DNA of 64,000 nucleotides from CAVWSM01 sp963757805 (GCA_963757805.1 CAVWSM010000023.1:248001-312000); one strand, 5' to 3'; shown: positions 9,018 through 17,822, counted from the first letter of the stretch. Program-made: numbers and translations. Notes: a model not told the origin generated them from the letters alone.

Positions 9018-9647
9018 CTAGCCAGCCGGACCGACTGACCGAACCGGCTGGCGAAGGATCGTGCGCAGCTTGGCTGGCTCCGTCCGTCGGGCGTCGCTCA
9101 GATAGATCTCGTGGTGCGGCCCGGCGAAGGTCAGCCCGTGCCGCGGCATGTACGTGTTGTGCAGCTCGTCGAGCACCGGGGTCTCGTCGTCGTACGAGCC
9201 GACGTGCAGCGTCTGAACCGACTGACCCTCGGACAACGTTCGACGCTGCATCAACTCGAGCGCGGGAAGGCCTTTCGTGGCGCGGACCCCGGCGACGACA
9301 TCGTCGACGAAGGCCTCGCTCAGCCAGTCCGGCAGCACCACCAGCATCGTCCATCGCCAGGACGACTTCTCACGGCGGACAAAGGCCGCGGGGTCGTCGG
9401 CGGTCCACAGACCCTCCAGCGGCCCGACGACATAGTCGCGACCTAGTTGCTTCTTGCTCGCGAACTTCACCGCGTACGACGCTGCGAACAGCGCCTCCAC
9501 TGCCTCGGCGTAGGCGGGGGCGGTGTTCGGGTCGCCTGCGCCGTCCACTGCCAGATAGGTCAACGGTGGTACGTCGACGAGGACGAACTTTCCGCGTCGC
9601 GGTGCGTACAGGTCGCCATGGAGCTTCTTGAGGTCAATCTTGTCCAT
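9018..9647 (-). CDS. GyrI-like small-molecule-binding domain protein
   Basis: A 209-aa cytoplasmic protein starting at ATG 9647. The N-terminal DLYAPRRGKFVLVDVPPL and YLAVDGAGDPNTAPAY segments, VGPLEGLWTADDP in the middle and QTLHVGSYDDETPVLDELH near residue 155 are the hallmarks of the GyrI-like (SHS2-type) ligand-binding family. There is no HTH domain, so it is a stand-alone binding protein. The region just upstream, in the same frame, is the stub of an ECF sigma gene; a deletion seems to have brought the two together. Ligand unknown. Confidence 0.8.
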   Translation of the reverse strand: MDKIDLKKLHGDLYAPRRGKFVLVDVPPLTYLAVDGAGDPNTAPAYAEAVEALFAASYAVKFASKKQLGRDYVVGPLEGLWTADDPAAFVRREKSSWRWTMLVVLPDWLSEAFVDDVVAGVRATKGLPALELMQRRTLSEGQSVQTLHVGSYDDETPVLDELHNTYMPRHGLTFAGPHHEIYLSDARRTEPAKLRTILRQPVRSVGPAG

Positions 9648-9694
9648 GGCGTCTCCAGAGGCGTGGCGCTCAGTCCTTGAGGACCTCGACGTCG

Positions 9695-9805
9695 AGCTGA
9701 TCGCGTTATCGGCTTCGTGGACCGAGCCGAGCATCCGATAGGCCACCGCTCGCAGGTGGCTGCGATTCTCCTCGAACCGATCCGCAGCCAGTCACGTTCG
9801 TCCAT
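9695..9805 (-). pseudogene. 5' stub of an ECF RNA polymerase sigma factor gene
   Basis: A ribosome site (AGGAG, ten bases before ATG 9805) opens a frame MDERDWL. After a one-base deletion near 9776 the sequence continues as ADRFEENRSHLRAVAYRML and GSVHEADNAI, which is sigma region 2.1-2.2 of the SigJ-like ECF group. The expected region 2.3 (DDAVQEAWLRL) is missing and the sequence runs into the leader of the GyrI-like gene. Only ~37 codons of a ~300-codon gene remain, so no sigma activity is possible. Confidence 0.6.
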
Positions 9806-9873
9806 CGGTCACATTCTCCTGAGTCGCTCGTCATGTCACTGACGAACGAGACCCGGCTGATGTGACGAGGGAG

Positions 9874-10245
9874 TCAGTCGTCGAGCACGGAGGTGAGGAC
9901 CGCGCGGTGGGTCGGCACGGCCTCGGCATGCCGTCCGCGCCCCTCGTGGGTGATGCACACGTAGATCCCTCGGCGGTCGAAATCGCAAAGGGCCCGCTCC
10001 ACCAGGCCATCGGCCTCAAGGCGCGCAACCAGCCGCGACGTCGCGCTCTGGCTCAGGTGCACCGCGTCGGCCAATTCCTGGACGCGCAACTTGCCCTCGG
10101 TTGACTCGCTGAGCCGCTCGAGCACCTCGAACTCACTCGGCCCCAGACCGTGCTTGTCGGCCAGGTCTCGCTCGAGCGCACCCCACACCTCGGCATGCCG
10201 AGCCACCAGCTGCCGCCAGGCATCCACGACAACGTCCTCAGCCAT
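9874..10245 (-). CDS. MarR-family transcriptional regulator
   Basis: A 123-aa protein with the winged-helix layout of MarR: helix 1 DAWRQLVARHAEVWGALERD, then GLGPSEFEVLERL, recognition region ADAVHLSQSATSRLVARLE at residues 62-80, and the wing with D-x-R-R (LCDFDRRGIYVCIT). ATG 10245 was chosen; an in-frame ATG 30 bp further upstream would add ten residues. It is divergent from the MFS exporter, with ATGTACA-type repeats in the shared 86-bp interval, so it probably represses both genes and is released by the exporter's substrate. Confidence 0.88.
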   Translation of the reverse strand: MAEDVVVDAWRQLVARHAEVWGALERDLADKHGLGPSEFEVLERLSESTEGKLRVQELADAVHLSQSATSRLVARLEADGLVERALCDFDRRGIYVCITHEGRGRHAEAVPTHRAVLTSVLDD

Positions 10246-10270
10246 GCGCCGGACATTACCATGCGTAAAC

Positions 10271-10321
10271 ATTAGATGTACAGGAAACTTGTGTATGTAC
10301 ATTGGATGCATGTGCATGTAG
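10271..10321. promoter_or_regulatory. Candidate MarR operator in the MarR/MFS divergent promoter
   Basis: AT-rich stretch in GC-rich surroundings. ATGTACA (10276-10282) and TGTACAT (10296-10302) form an inverted repeat, followed by the near-palindrome ATGCATGTGCAT (10307-10318). Position between divergent marR and MFS genes fits an autoregulatory operator. Confidence 0.4.
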
Positions 10322-10331
10322 CCTCCGCCAC

Positions 10332-11763
10332 ATGACTCAAGTTGCCGCTGACCAGCGCTGGGACGCGCGCCTGTGGGGCGCCTTGGCAGTGCTGTGCACC
10401 GTGATCTTTCTCGACGGCCTCGACGTGTCGATGGTCGGCGTCGCGCTCCCCTCCATCCAGGAAGACCTTGGGTTTGTCCACATCGACCCTGCAGTGGGTA
10501 GTTAGTGGCTATGTGCTCGGCTACGGCGGATTTCTGCTGCTCGGAGGCCGAACGGCGGACCTGGTTGGTCGGCGCCGTGTGCTCCTTGTAGCGCTCGGCG
10601 TGTTCGCTGCGGCATCCCTCCTGGGGGGTCTGACCGACGATGCTGGCACGCTCATCGCCGCGCGGTTCGCCAAGGGCATCAGTGCCGGGTTCACGGCGCC
10701 CGCTGCGCTGTCGCTGATCACCACAACGTTCCCGGAAGGACCCGCCCGCAACCGCGCGCTCAGCATCTTCACCGCAGCCGCTGCGAGCGGCTGGTCGTTC
10801 GGTCTGGTGTTGTCCGGGTTGCTCACCGAGGTGGGCTGGCGGTGGACCTTCCTCATGCCGGTCCCGGTGGCGGTGCTGGCGCTCGTGGTTGGCGCCCGGG
10901 TGCTCCCGCGCCACTCCGGCGAGGAAGCTTCGACCGGCGGCTACGACCTCGTGGGGGCCGCGACTGTCACCGGCTCGATGCTCCTCCTGGTCTTCACCGT
11001 CGTTGAGGCGCCTGAGGTCGGCTGGGGATCGGCCCGCACGGTTGGCAGCCTGGCAGCGGTGGCGGCCCTGTTGCTGCTGTTCGTCACCGTGGAGCGGCGG
11101 GCCAAGCACCCGCTCATCCGGCTGGGCATTCTGCGTTCGTCATCGCTTGCGCGAGCCAACATCGGTCTGCTCGTGCTGTTCGGGTCCTACCTGGGCTTCC
11201 AGTTCGTCGCGATGCAGTACCTGCAGAACCTCATGGGCTGGTCGCCGCTTCGTACGGCCCTCACGTTCCTGCCGGCGGGGATCCTCGTCGCAGTGTCGGC
11301 GACCAAGATGGGCGGCTTTGCGACGAGGTTCGGGACTCCCCGGCTCATCGCAGTCGGTTCGGTGGCGTTGCTTGCTGGGTTTGCGGTCCTGCTGTCCGGC
11401 GTGGACACCCGGGCGAGCACCGGCGTCATCGTGTTGGGCATGCTGCTGGTCGGCGCTGCCTTCGCGTTGTCCTTCCCGGCGCTCAACATCCAGGCGGTCG
11501 CTGGCGTCGAGGACCACGAGCAGGGACTGGCGTCGGGGCTGCTCAACACATCTGGCCAGATCGGCGGAGCGGTGATGACGGCTATCGCGACGGCGGTCCT
11601 GACCTCGTACAACGGCGAGACGCCACTCGACAACGTTCGCGCGGCGATGGCGGTGTCGGGCATCGTTGCCGTGATCGGTCTCGGCGTCGCGCTGAGCGGG
11701 CTACGGCGCGCGCAGGGCGAGGTGACTGAGGTCGACGAGGACGAGGTGCTGGAGACCGTGTAG
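10332..11763 (+). pseudogene. MFS drug exporter, DHA2 (EmrB/QacA) type, frameshifted near the start
   Basis: The start is ATG 10332 (MTQVAADQRWDARLWGALAV). The first membrane helix carries FLDGLDVSMVGVALPSIQ, the antiporter motif of the DHA2 family. An extra T in the TTT near 10472 breaks the frame; removing it gives DLGLSTSTLQWVVSGYVLGYG and the long second part, including motif A GGRTADLVGRRRVLL and about 12 more membrane segments (14 in all). The full protein would be ~476 aa. The MarR gene is divergent, so this is probably a repressor/efflux pair. Only one base is wrong, so the gene may be intact in the organism. Confidence 0.8.
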
Positions 11764-11776
11764 CCCCTGGTTCGTG

Positions 11777-11840
11777 GATCATGCGACAGTGCGACAACTG
11801 CGGCGCCATCGGGACGTGGTTGTCGCCTTGTCGCATGATC
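11777..11840. repeat. Palindromic intergenic repeat, copy 1
   Basis: Perfect outer arms GATCATGCGACA (11777-11788) and TGTCGCATGATC (11829-11840), perfect inner arms GCGACAAC (11791-11798) and GTTGTCGC (11819-11826), and a loop starting TGCGGCGCCATC. It lies 14 bp after the MFS stop codon, so it may terminate that transcript. Related elements lie at 14334-14399, 47050-47097 and 50541-50599. Confidence 0.65.
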
Positions 11841-11901
11841 TCGTCGCCGTACGCGCGATAAAGCCGTCCACTCCGCTGTGGGGCGGAGCTAGCCTGGGAA
11901 C

Positions 11902-12510
11902 ATGATCCGCGTAGTTCGAGGCAACAGCATCTGCGAGATCGACGCCGACGGCCTTTGACGGCTGGTCGAGAGCCACGCCAATGTGGCAGTCGACCTAGGC
12001 ACGGGTGACGGACGGTACGTAGTCACGGCCGTAGCCCAGCACCCAGACACACTCGTCATCGGTGTGGACGCCAGCGCACCGGCTATGGCAGACGCCGCAC
12101 GCCGCGCAAGTCGACGAAAGGCGCTTCCAAACGCGCTCTTCGTAGTCGCCGCGGCCGAGCACCCGCCTTAAGAGCTGCTAGGCCTTGCCGCGACACTCAC
12201 TGTCCACTTCCCGTGGGGTTCACTGCTGCGAGGGGTCCTAGGTGGCGACGACGCTGTGCTCGCGGGCATGGCAAACCTGCTCGCGCCGCAGGGTGAGGGT
12301 GCCGTTCTCCTGTCCGTGGTCCCGCGAGATGGGATGCCGGCAGTGCCGCCTCTTGACCTGCTCGAGGCTGCCTATGCGCGCCATGGCTTGAGCCTGGTCG
12401 AGGGCCGCGAGGCAACGACTGAAGAAGTGGCGGGATCGCACTCATCCTGGGCCAAGCGCGTACGGGCCACCGTCACGCGGCCGGTCACGCTGCTCCGGGT
12501 GCGTCGCTAG
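11902..12510 (+). pseudogene. 16S rRNA (adenine-1408-N1) methyltransferase-family gene with two nonsense codons
   Basis: One uninterrupted frame of 203 codons, about the family length of ~215, starting at ATG 11902 (MIRVVRGNS). It has the SAM-binding VAVDLGTGDGRYV, LPNALFVVAAAEHPP, HFPWGSLLRGVLGG and, near the end, EEVAGSHSSWAKRVRATV. These blocks match the KamB/NpmA aminoglycoside-resistance family, including the two active-site Trp (FPWGS and SSWAK). TGA at 11956-11958 (probably from CGA) and TAA at 12169-12171 (probably from GAA) interrupt it. There is no indel. No functional full-length protein is expected without readthrough. Confidence 0.75.
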
Positions 12511-12626
12511 CCGATCGCGAACCAATCTCGTCGCAGGCGCATCTGACAAGCGATACCTCGGAACCGAGACGCCGTTGGAGCAGTCCGTTCCCTCCGCGAC
12601 GATGAAGCGAGTTCACCGCCACCCAG

Positions 12627-13270
12627 ATGCTCACGGCGCACGCCTTGAACGCCCGCAGCAATTGAACGCCTCACGGTCTACGGATGGCCCGACGCGCGAG
12701 CCCGTACGCCTCTCGTAGCCTTCAATGTCGCCGGCACAGCCCCTTCGACATTGCCACCAAGCTTGGCCGCGAAGGCGTCGAGTCACGTGCAGGTTGTCAC
12801 TGCCCCACGCGGCCTCATCACGACATCGGGCAAATCGCGCGGCCCGTGGCTGAAGCATTCCCGTGGGAACGTCCTGGCGGTTGCCGCCCAGCCTTTCGGT
12901 GGCCTTTCAGCCGACTCTGCTTGGTAACTCCGCGACTTCGGCGTGCTCGGGGCCTCGAAACGCCACTGCTTTGCGCCGCGACATCGACGGGGAGGAGGAG
13001 AGGAGAGGGGGGCGACCCACACGCAGATGCTCACGGCGCATACCCTGAACGCCCGCAGCAAATCGAACGCCGCGAAGCGTTGCGGCAGGAGCGTCTTGCG
13101 GTTGCCGCCTGCCTTTCGGTGGCCTTCGGCCGACTCTGCTTGGTATCTCCGCGACTTCGGCGTGCTCGGGGCCCGGAAACGCGGAGCAACCAAGCAGAGT
13201 CACAAGTCGGCGCCGCCTGTCGTGCACGCGCCTTCGGATGCAGCGCGACGGACGTTCCCGCGGGAACGCC
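12627..13270. repeat. Degenerate non-coding stretch with direct repeats (fills 12511-13341)
   Basis: The 830 bp between the methyltransferase pseudogene and the next membrane protein hold no believable gene. GATGCTCACGGCGCA followed by GAACGCCCGCAGCAA occurs at about 12628 and 13025. An ~85-bp block (GCGGTTGCCGCC...CTCCGCGACTTCGGCGTGCT) occurs at about 12877 and 13097. TGCTTTGCGCCGCGACATCG near 12968 recurs inside the downstream gene near 13702. Palindromes of the TTCCCGCGGGAA type sit at 12857-12874 (one mismatch) and 13251-13270. Confidence 0.55.
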
Positions 13271-13341
13271 TCAGTGACTTTCCTGCTGCGGATTAGACAG
13301 GCCCGAACGCGTGAGTAGCGTGATTTGCGTCCACGGATGAG

Positions 13342-14156
13342 ATGGCATCGGCAAGTTCGGGAGCGGCCATGCTGTGGCGGAGCTCGGTGAAGAACTACCA
13401 ACTGGCCCTGCAGACGGCGGCCATCGTTGCCGTGATCGTGGCAATACGAGCATTGCTGTTCGCGGTCGGGGTCGAGGGGATTCAGCCGAGCGCACTGGCC
13501 TCGAGCATCATCGCCGGCGGGGTATTCGTGATGGGCCTGGTGATCGCGGGGACACTGTCGGACTACCGCGACGCCGAGCGCGCGCCCACCGACCTCGCGG
13601 GCGGCCTGAACGCGATCTTGCGCGAGACGGAATCGATGCACCGCGTGTGGGGCAAGCCCGACATGGGTCGCATCCGGGACCGACTGGTCAACGTGGTCGA
13701 CTGCTTTGCGCCGCGACATCGACGCTGGGGACACGCGAGAGTGCCAGGCGGCCGTGGAGGGGCTGTCGGAGTCGTTCCTCGAGCTTGAGGAGTCCGACGT
13801 CCCGGCCAACTATGTAGTCCGGCTCCGCCAGGAGCAGGCAGGGCTCCGGAAGACCGTCCTGCGGATTTACCACATCCAACGCAAGGAGTTCCTGCCGTCG
13901 GCGTACGCCATGATTGTCAGCTTCGTCATCTTGATCGTGGTGCTGCTGATGTTCACCAAGATCGAGGGCCGCGTCGAGACGCTCGTGACGTTGGCGTTCC
14001 TGTCGTTTCTTCCTCTACCTGCTGCGCCTGCTCAACGTCATCAACAAGCCCTTCAAGGTCGGCCAAGAGCGAGGCGATGACGACGTCAGCCTCTTCCTCT
14101 TGTACGAGTTCGTCGTGCACGCGCGTGCGGCGGAGCTCGACGTCGTCGGCCGATGA
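13342..14156 (+). pseudogene. Uncharacterised four-helix membrane protein, frameshifted
   Basis: I do not recognise the family. Three frames join into one protein. The first has two N-terminal membrane segments (LALQTAAIVAVIVAIRALLF; SIIAGGVFVMGLVIAGTLSD). A cytoplasmic helical part with LILRETESMHRVWGK-like and ESFLELEESDVPANYVVRLR sequence follows, then YAMIVSFVILIVVLLMFTKI and a fourth segment ending YLLRLLNVINKPFKVG. Extra T residues near 13701 and 14008 break the frame. The topology resembles bestrophin/DUF4239-type proteins, but this is a guess. An acidic, coding-like frame (DEVVEIAERIEEQETSPDEV) continues from about 14155 to 14330 and may be its tail after a further shift. Confidence 0.5.
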
Positions 14157-14333
14157 GGTCGTGGAGATCGCGGAGCGCATCGAGGAGCAGGAAACCTCTC
14201 CCGATGAAGTCGCAGACGTAGCCGCGGCAACCGAAGCTGCAGGCGCTCCCGCCGACCTCGACGAGGTCATCGACGCCGTGACTCCGAGTACGGCGAATCC
14301 GGCTCGACTGGCGAGAGCGGCCGGTGACGCATG

Positions 14334-14399
14334 GATCATGCGACAAACCGACAATTGTGGCAGCCATGACGCTACAGATGTCGCACTGTCTCATGATCG
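14334..14399. repeat. Palindromic intergenic repeat, copy 2
   Basis: Arms GATCATGCGACA (14334-14345) and TGTCTCATGATC (14388-14399) with one mismatch, and a loop containing TTGTGGCAGCCATGAC. It has the same outer arms as copy 1 at 11777-11840 and lies just before tRNA-Arg. Confidence 0.6.
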
Positions 14400-14414
14400 T
14401 GCTGCGACGTTGGG

Positions 14415-14487
14415 CGCGCCCGAAGGGATTCGAACCCCTAACCTTCTGATCCGTAGTCAGATGCTCTATCCGTTGAGCTACGGGCGC
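14415..14487 (-). tRNA. tRNA-Arg(ACG)
   Basis: Cloverleaf on the minus strand. The acceptor stem is GCGCCCG/CGGGCGC, the D arm contains AGCTCAACGGATAGAGC, the anticodon arm is TCTGA-CTACGGA-TCAGA with anticodon ACG, and the T arm contains GGTTCGAATCC. CCA is not encoded. It borders the degenerate region 11.8-14.4 kb. Confidence 0.93.
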
Positions 14488-14566
14488 AGGTAACTGGACC
14501 GCCGACGAGTGTAGCCGAGAGGCCCAGCTGGCCAGAAATCGCCGCCAAGCCAGGACCGGGGGACGA

Positions 14567-15775
14567 ATGTCCGACTCGACGATCTCCAGCCTCGCCTTGA
14601 TCGCCGCCGCCGCAGTGCTCAGCCCCATCCTCGCCGACCGCCTCAAGAGATGGCTGCTGCTGCCGACGGTGGTGGTGGAGCTGGCGCTGGGCGTACTCAT
14701 CGGACAGGACGTGCTGGGCTGGGCCAGCGAGGATGCGTTCATCGGCGGACTTGCCAATCTTGGCCTCGCGATCCTCATGTTCCTGGCCGGGTACGAGATC
14801 GACTTCGCGGTCGTCCGCGGCCAGCCGCTGACCCTGGCGGTGAGGGGCTGGTTCGTATCGCTGGCCATCGGCTTCGCGGTCGCCGGTGTCTTCGCACTGA
14901 GCCAGGGTGACCTCAGGCTGCACGAGGTTGCCCTCGGGCTTGCGTTCACCACGACCGCCCTCGGGACCCTGCTGCCGATCCTGCGCGACACGGGCATCAC
15001 CCAGACACCTTTCGGCGCCTACGTGCTGGGTAGCGGCGCTACCGGGGAGTTCCTCCCCATCGTCGGGGTCTCGCTCCTGCTCGTCAGCGACGAGCCCGCT
15101 GTCACGATCTTGCTGTTCGTGGTCTTCGTGCTGGTCGCCGCTGTCGCCGTACGTATAGCCATGCGCCCTGAGAAGCCAGAGTTCACTCGGATGGCCGGCG
15201 AGACCCTGACGACTAGCGCCCAGTTCGCCGTCCGTTTCGCAATCCTGCTGTGCGTTGTCATGGTGCTGCTCGCCGCCGAGCTGGATCTCGACACCCTGCT
15301 CGGTTCGTTCCTCGGCGGGATCCTGCTGCGGTTGTTCCTCTCGCAGTTGCCGCATCATCAGGTGGAGGTCGTCGAGTCCAAGCTCGAGGCAGTCGGCTTC
15401 GGCGTGTTCGTCCCGCTGTTCTTCGTCGTCAGCGGCATGCGCATCGATATCGCGGCTTTCGCCGAACAGCCCGAATATCTGCTGCTCATCCCGGTCTTCC
15501 TGCTCGCTTTCCTGTTCGTGCGCGGAATGCCGGTTCTCTGGCTCTATGCGGACGTCGTGGATCGCAGCGACCGGCGTGCGCTCGCCCTGTACAGCGCGAC
15601 CGCGCTCCCCCTCGTGGTGGTCATCACCGGGCTCGCCGTCAAGGCAGACTTGATGGCGTCCGGCACGGCGGCCTCCCTCGTCGCCGCCGGCGCACTGTCG
15701 GTGCTGATCTTTCCCCTGGCAGCCGCCCGGATCCGGGGAGCCAAGCGCCCCGAAGTCGTCGACGAGATGGCCTGA
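14567..15775 (+). CDS. Cation:proton antiporter, CPA2 (KefB/NapA-like) family
   Basis: A 402-aa protein starting at ATG 14567 after GGGGGAC, with about 12-13 membrane segments. LPTVVVELALGVLIGQDVLG near residue 30, ANLGLAILMFLAGYEIDFAVV around 65-85 and GSGATGEFLPIVGVSLLLV near 160 follow the Na+/H+ exchanger domain. The usual CPA2 'ND/DD' helix is replaced by a GEFLP sequence, as in some KefB-like members. FFVVSGMRIDI near residue 285 is the second conserved block. There is no C-terminal TrkA-N domain. The likely role is monovalent cation/H+ exchange; ion specificity cannot be read. Confidence 0.85.
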   Translation: MSDSTISSLALIAAAAVLSPILADRLKRWLLLPTVVVELALGVLIGQDVLGWASEDAFIGGLANLGLAILMFLAGYEIDFAVVRGQPLTLAVRGWFVSLAIGFAVAGVFALSQGDLRLHEVALGLAFTTTALGTLLPILRDTGITQTPFGAYVLGSGATGEFLPIVGVSLLLVSDEPAVTILLFVVFVLVAAVAVRIAMRPEKPEFTRMAGETLTTSAQFAVRFAILLCVVMVLLAAELDLDTLLGSFLGGILLRLFLSQLPHHQVEVVESKLEAVGFGVFVPLFFVVSGMRIDIAAFAEQPEYLLLIPVFLLAFLFVRGMPVLWLYADVVDRSDRRALALYSATALPLVVVITGLAVKADLMASGTAASLVAAGALSVLIFPLAAARIRGAKRPEVVDEMA

Positions 15776-15795
15776 TCTGTCCGAAAGTCTTTGGG

Positions 15796-15809
15796 TGGGA
15801 GCGCTCCCA
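15796..15809. promoter_or_regulatory. LacI/CebR-type operator palindrome upstream of pckG
   Basis: TGGGAGCGCTCCCA is a perfect 14-bp palindrome and equals the consensus described for the Streptomyces cellobiose repressor CebR. It lies 20 bp after the antiporter stop and 178 bp before the pckG start, the only downstream gene. Binding by a LacI-family regulator is inferred. Confidence 0.5.
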
Positions 15810-15986
15810 GCCAGAGATTGTGGGGTTTCTCACCGACTTATCGAGCGCTAGTGGCTTCCACGATGTGAGACTCGGCTCTACCTTGGGCAAACTCCCCGTT
15901 ATCCCGGGCAGAGCTGCTTGGGGTCGAGAAACCCGATCCGCCGGCGTGCCGTAGGGCCGACGGCGAAGGCGCGAAAGGGCTCATAC

Positions 15987-17822
15987 ATGGCCGCGAGCAC
16001 CACGGACAACCCGCTCGATACCGCCCCTACCCAGCACAAGCGCTTGCGCACCTGGGTCTCCGAGATCGCCGAGCTGACGCAGCCCGACCACATCCACTGG
16101 GTCGACGGCAGCGACGCCGAGTGGCAGCAGCTCACCAACCAGCTCGTCGATGCCGGCACCCTCGTCCGCCTCGACCCAGCCAAGAAGCCCAACTCGTTCT
16201 GGGCACGCACCGACCCCAGTGACGTGGCACGCGTGGAGGAGCGCACGTTCATCTGCAGCCTCGATGAGGCTGACGCCGGACCCACCAACAACTGGATGGA
16301 CCCGGCGCAGATGCGCGCAGAGATGACCTCGCTCTATCGCGGGTCGATGCGCGGTCGCACGATGTACGTGATTCCGTTCGTCATGGGTCACCTCGACGCC
16401 GAGCGCCCCATGTTCGGTGTGGAGATCACCGACTCCGCGTACGTTGTCGCATCGATGCGCATCATGGCGCGCATGGGCGAGTCCGTGTTGCGCCGCATGG
16501 AAGAGCTGGACGCCGACTTCGTGGAGTGCCTGCACTCCGTCGGTGCACCGCTCGAGCCCGGACAGGCCGACGTGCCGTGGCCATGCAGCGAGACCAAATA
16601 CATCAGCCATTTCCCGGAGGACCGCGCGATCTGGTCGTACGGGTCGGGCTACGGCGGCAACTCGCTGCTGGGCAAGAAGTGCTACTCGCTGCGCATCGCA
16701 TCGGTCATGGCTCGTGACGAGGGCTGGCTGGCCGAGCACATGCTGATCCTCAAGCTGACCTCTCCCGAGAACGAGGTGCACTACATCGCGGCGGCGTTCC
16801 CGTCGGCGTGTGGCAAGACCAACCTCGCGATGCTCGAGCCGACCATTCCCGGATGGAAGGTAGAGACGCTCGGCGACGACATCGCGTGGATGCGGTTCGG
16901 CGAGGACGGCCGGCTCTACGCGGTCAACCCGGAGTTCGGGCTGTTCGGTGTCGCACCCGGCACCGGCTGGCACACCAACCCCAATGCCATGCGCACCATC
17001 GAGCGCGGCAACTCCGTCTTCACCAACGTTGCGCTGACTGACGACGGCGACGTGTGGTGGGAGGGCTACTCGGAGCGCCCGCCGGCCCACCTGACCGACT
17101 GGAAGGGACGGTCCTGGACAGCCGAGGACGCGACGGAGCCGTCGTCGCATCCCAACTCGCGGTTCTGCACGCCGATCATGCAGTGCCCGATCATCGCACC
17201 CGAGTACGACGACCCGCAGGGTGTCCCGATCTCGGCGATCCTGTTCGGTGGGCGGCGCAAGACCACGGTCCCGCTGGTGACCGAGGCACGCGATTGGTCG
17301 CACGGCGTGTTCATGGGGGCAACGCTGTCCTCTGAGACGACCGCGGCGGCCGTGGGCCAGGTTGGTGTCGTACGGCGTGACCCCATGGCAATGCTGCCGT
17401 TCATTGGTTACAACGGCGCCGACTACTTCAACCACTGGCTCACCGTGGGCAAGGAGCACACCAAGGCTGCGTTGCCGCAAATCTTCTACGTCAATTGGTT
17501 CCGTCGCGACGAGGGTGGCAACTTCCTTTGGCCCGGCTTCGGCGAGAACAGCCGGGTGCTCAAGTGGGTCATCGAGCGCATCGAGGGCCGGGCCGCGGCA
17601 GTCGAGACGCCGATCGGGTACGTGCCCACGGTCGACGCGCTCGACACCTCCGGGCTCGACCTGACGGAGTCAGAGCTCGGCAAGGTGCTCGAAGTCGACC
17701 CGGAGGAGTGGAAGGCCGAGCTGCCACTCATCAATGAGTGGTTCGAGAAGTTCGGCGACAAGCTCCCCGCGACGCTCTGGACGGAGCTCGACGCGCTGAA
17801 GGCGAGACTCGGAGTCAGCTAG
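15987..17822 (+). CDS. pckG: Phosphoenolpyruvate carboxykinase (GTP)
   Basis: A 611-aa cytoplasmic enzyme converting oxaloacetate + GTP to PEP + GDP + CO2, the entry step of gluconeogenesis. The start is ATG 15987, eight bases after GAAAGGG. The GTP-class signature FPSACGKTNLAML near residue 271 is the phosphate-binding loop with the reactive Cys, and GDDIAWMRFGEDG near 300 is the kinase-2/metal site. GGRRKTTVPLV near 420 and YNGADYFNHWL near 475 complete the GTP-type fold. Length equals the family norm. A CebR-like palindrome upstream suggests control by sugar availability, and a perfect 18-bp hairpin follows. Confidence 0.97.
   Translation: MAASTTDNPLDTAPTQHKRLRTWVSEIAELTQPDHIHWVDGSDAEWQQLTNQLVDAGTLVRLDPAKKPNSFWARTDPSDVARVEERTFICSLDEADAGPTNNWMDPAQMRAEMTSLYRGSMRGRTMYVIPFVMGHLDAERPMFGVEITDSAYVVASMRIMARMGESVLRRMEELDADFVECLHSVGAPLEPGQADVPWPCSETKYISHFPEDRAIWSYGSGYGGNSLLGKKCYSLRIASVMARDEGWLAEHMLILKLTSPENEVHYIAAAFPSACGKTNLAMLEPTIPGWKVETLGDDIAWMRFGEDGRLYAVNPEFGLFGVAPGTGWHTNPNAMRTIERGNSVFTNVALTDDGDVWWEGYSERPPAHLTDWKGRSWTAEDATEPSSHPNSRFCTPIMQCPIIAPEYDDPQGVPISAILFGGRRKTTVPLVTEARDWSHGVFMGATLSSETTAAAVGQVGVVRRDPMAMLPFIGYNGADYFNHWLTVGKEHTKAALPQIFYVNWFRRDEGGNFLWPGFGENSRVLKWVIERIEGRAAAVETPIGYVPTVDALDTSGLDLTESELGKVLEVDPEEWKAELPLINEWFEKFGDKLPATLWTELDALKARLGVS

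Noticed and set aside
11902..12510. Selenocysteine or programmed readthrough gene
   Set aside because: One stop is TAA, no SECIS-like hairpin is evident, and the TGA position aligns with an ordinary non-catalytic residue.
12907..13809. 300-aa minus-strand frame with internal repeat (GPEHAEVAE)
   Set aside because: The protein repeat only mirrors the DNA duplication at 12.88 and 13.10 kb, and the frame runs antisense through the membrane-protein gene.
15981..17480. 499-aa frame on the minus strand
   Set aside because: It is the antisense of pckG, with Arg/His/Ala-rich low-complexity translation typical of shadows in high-GC DNA.
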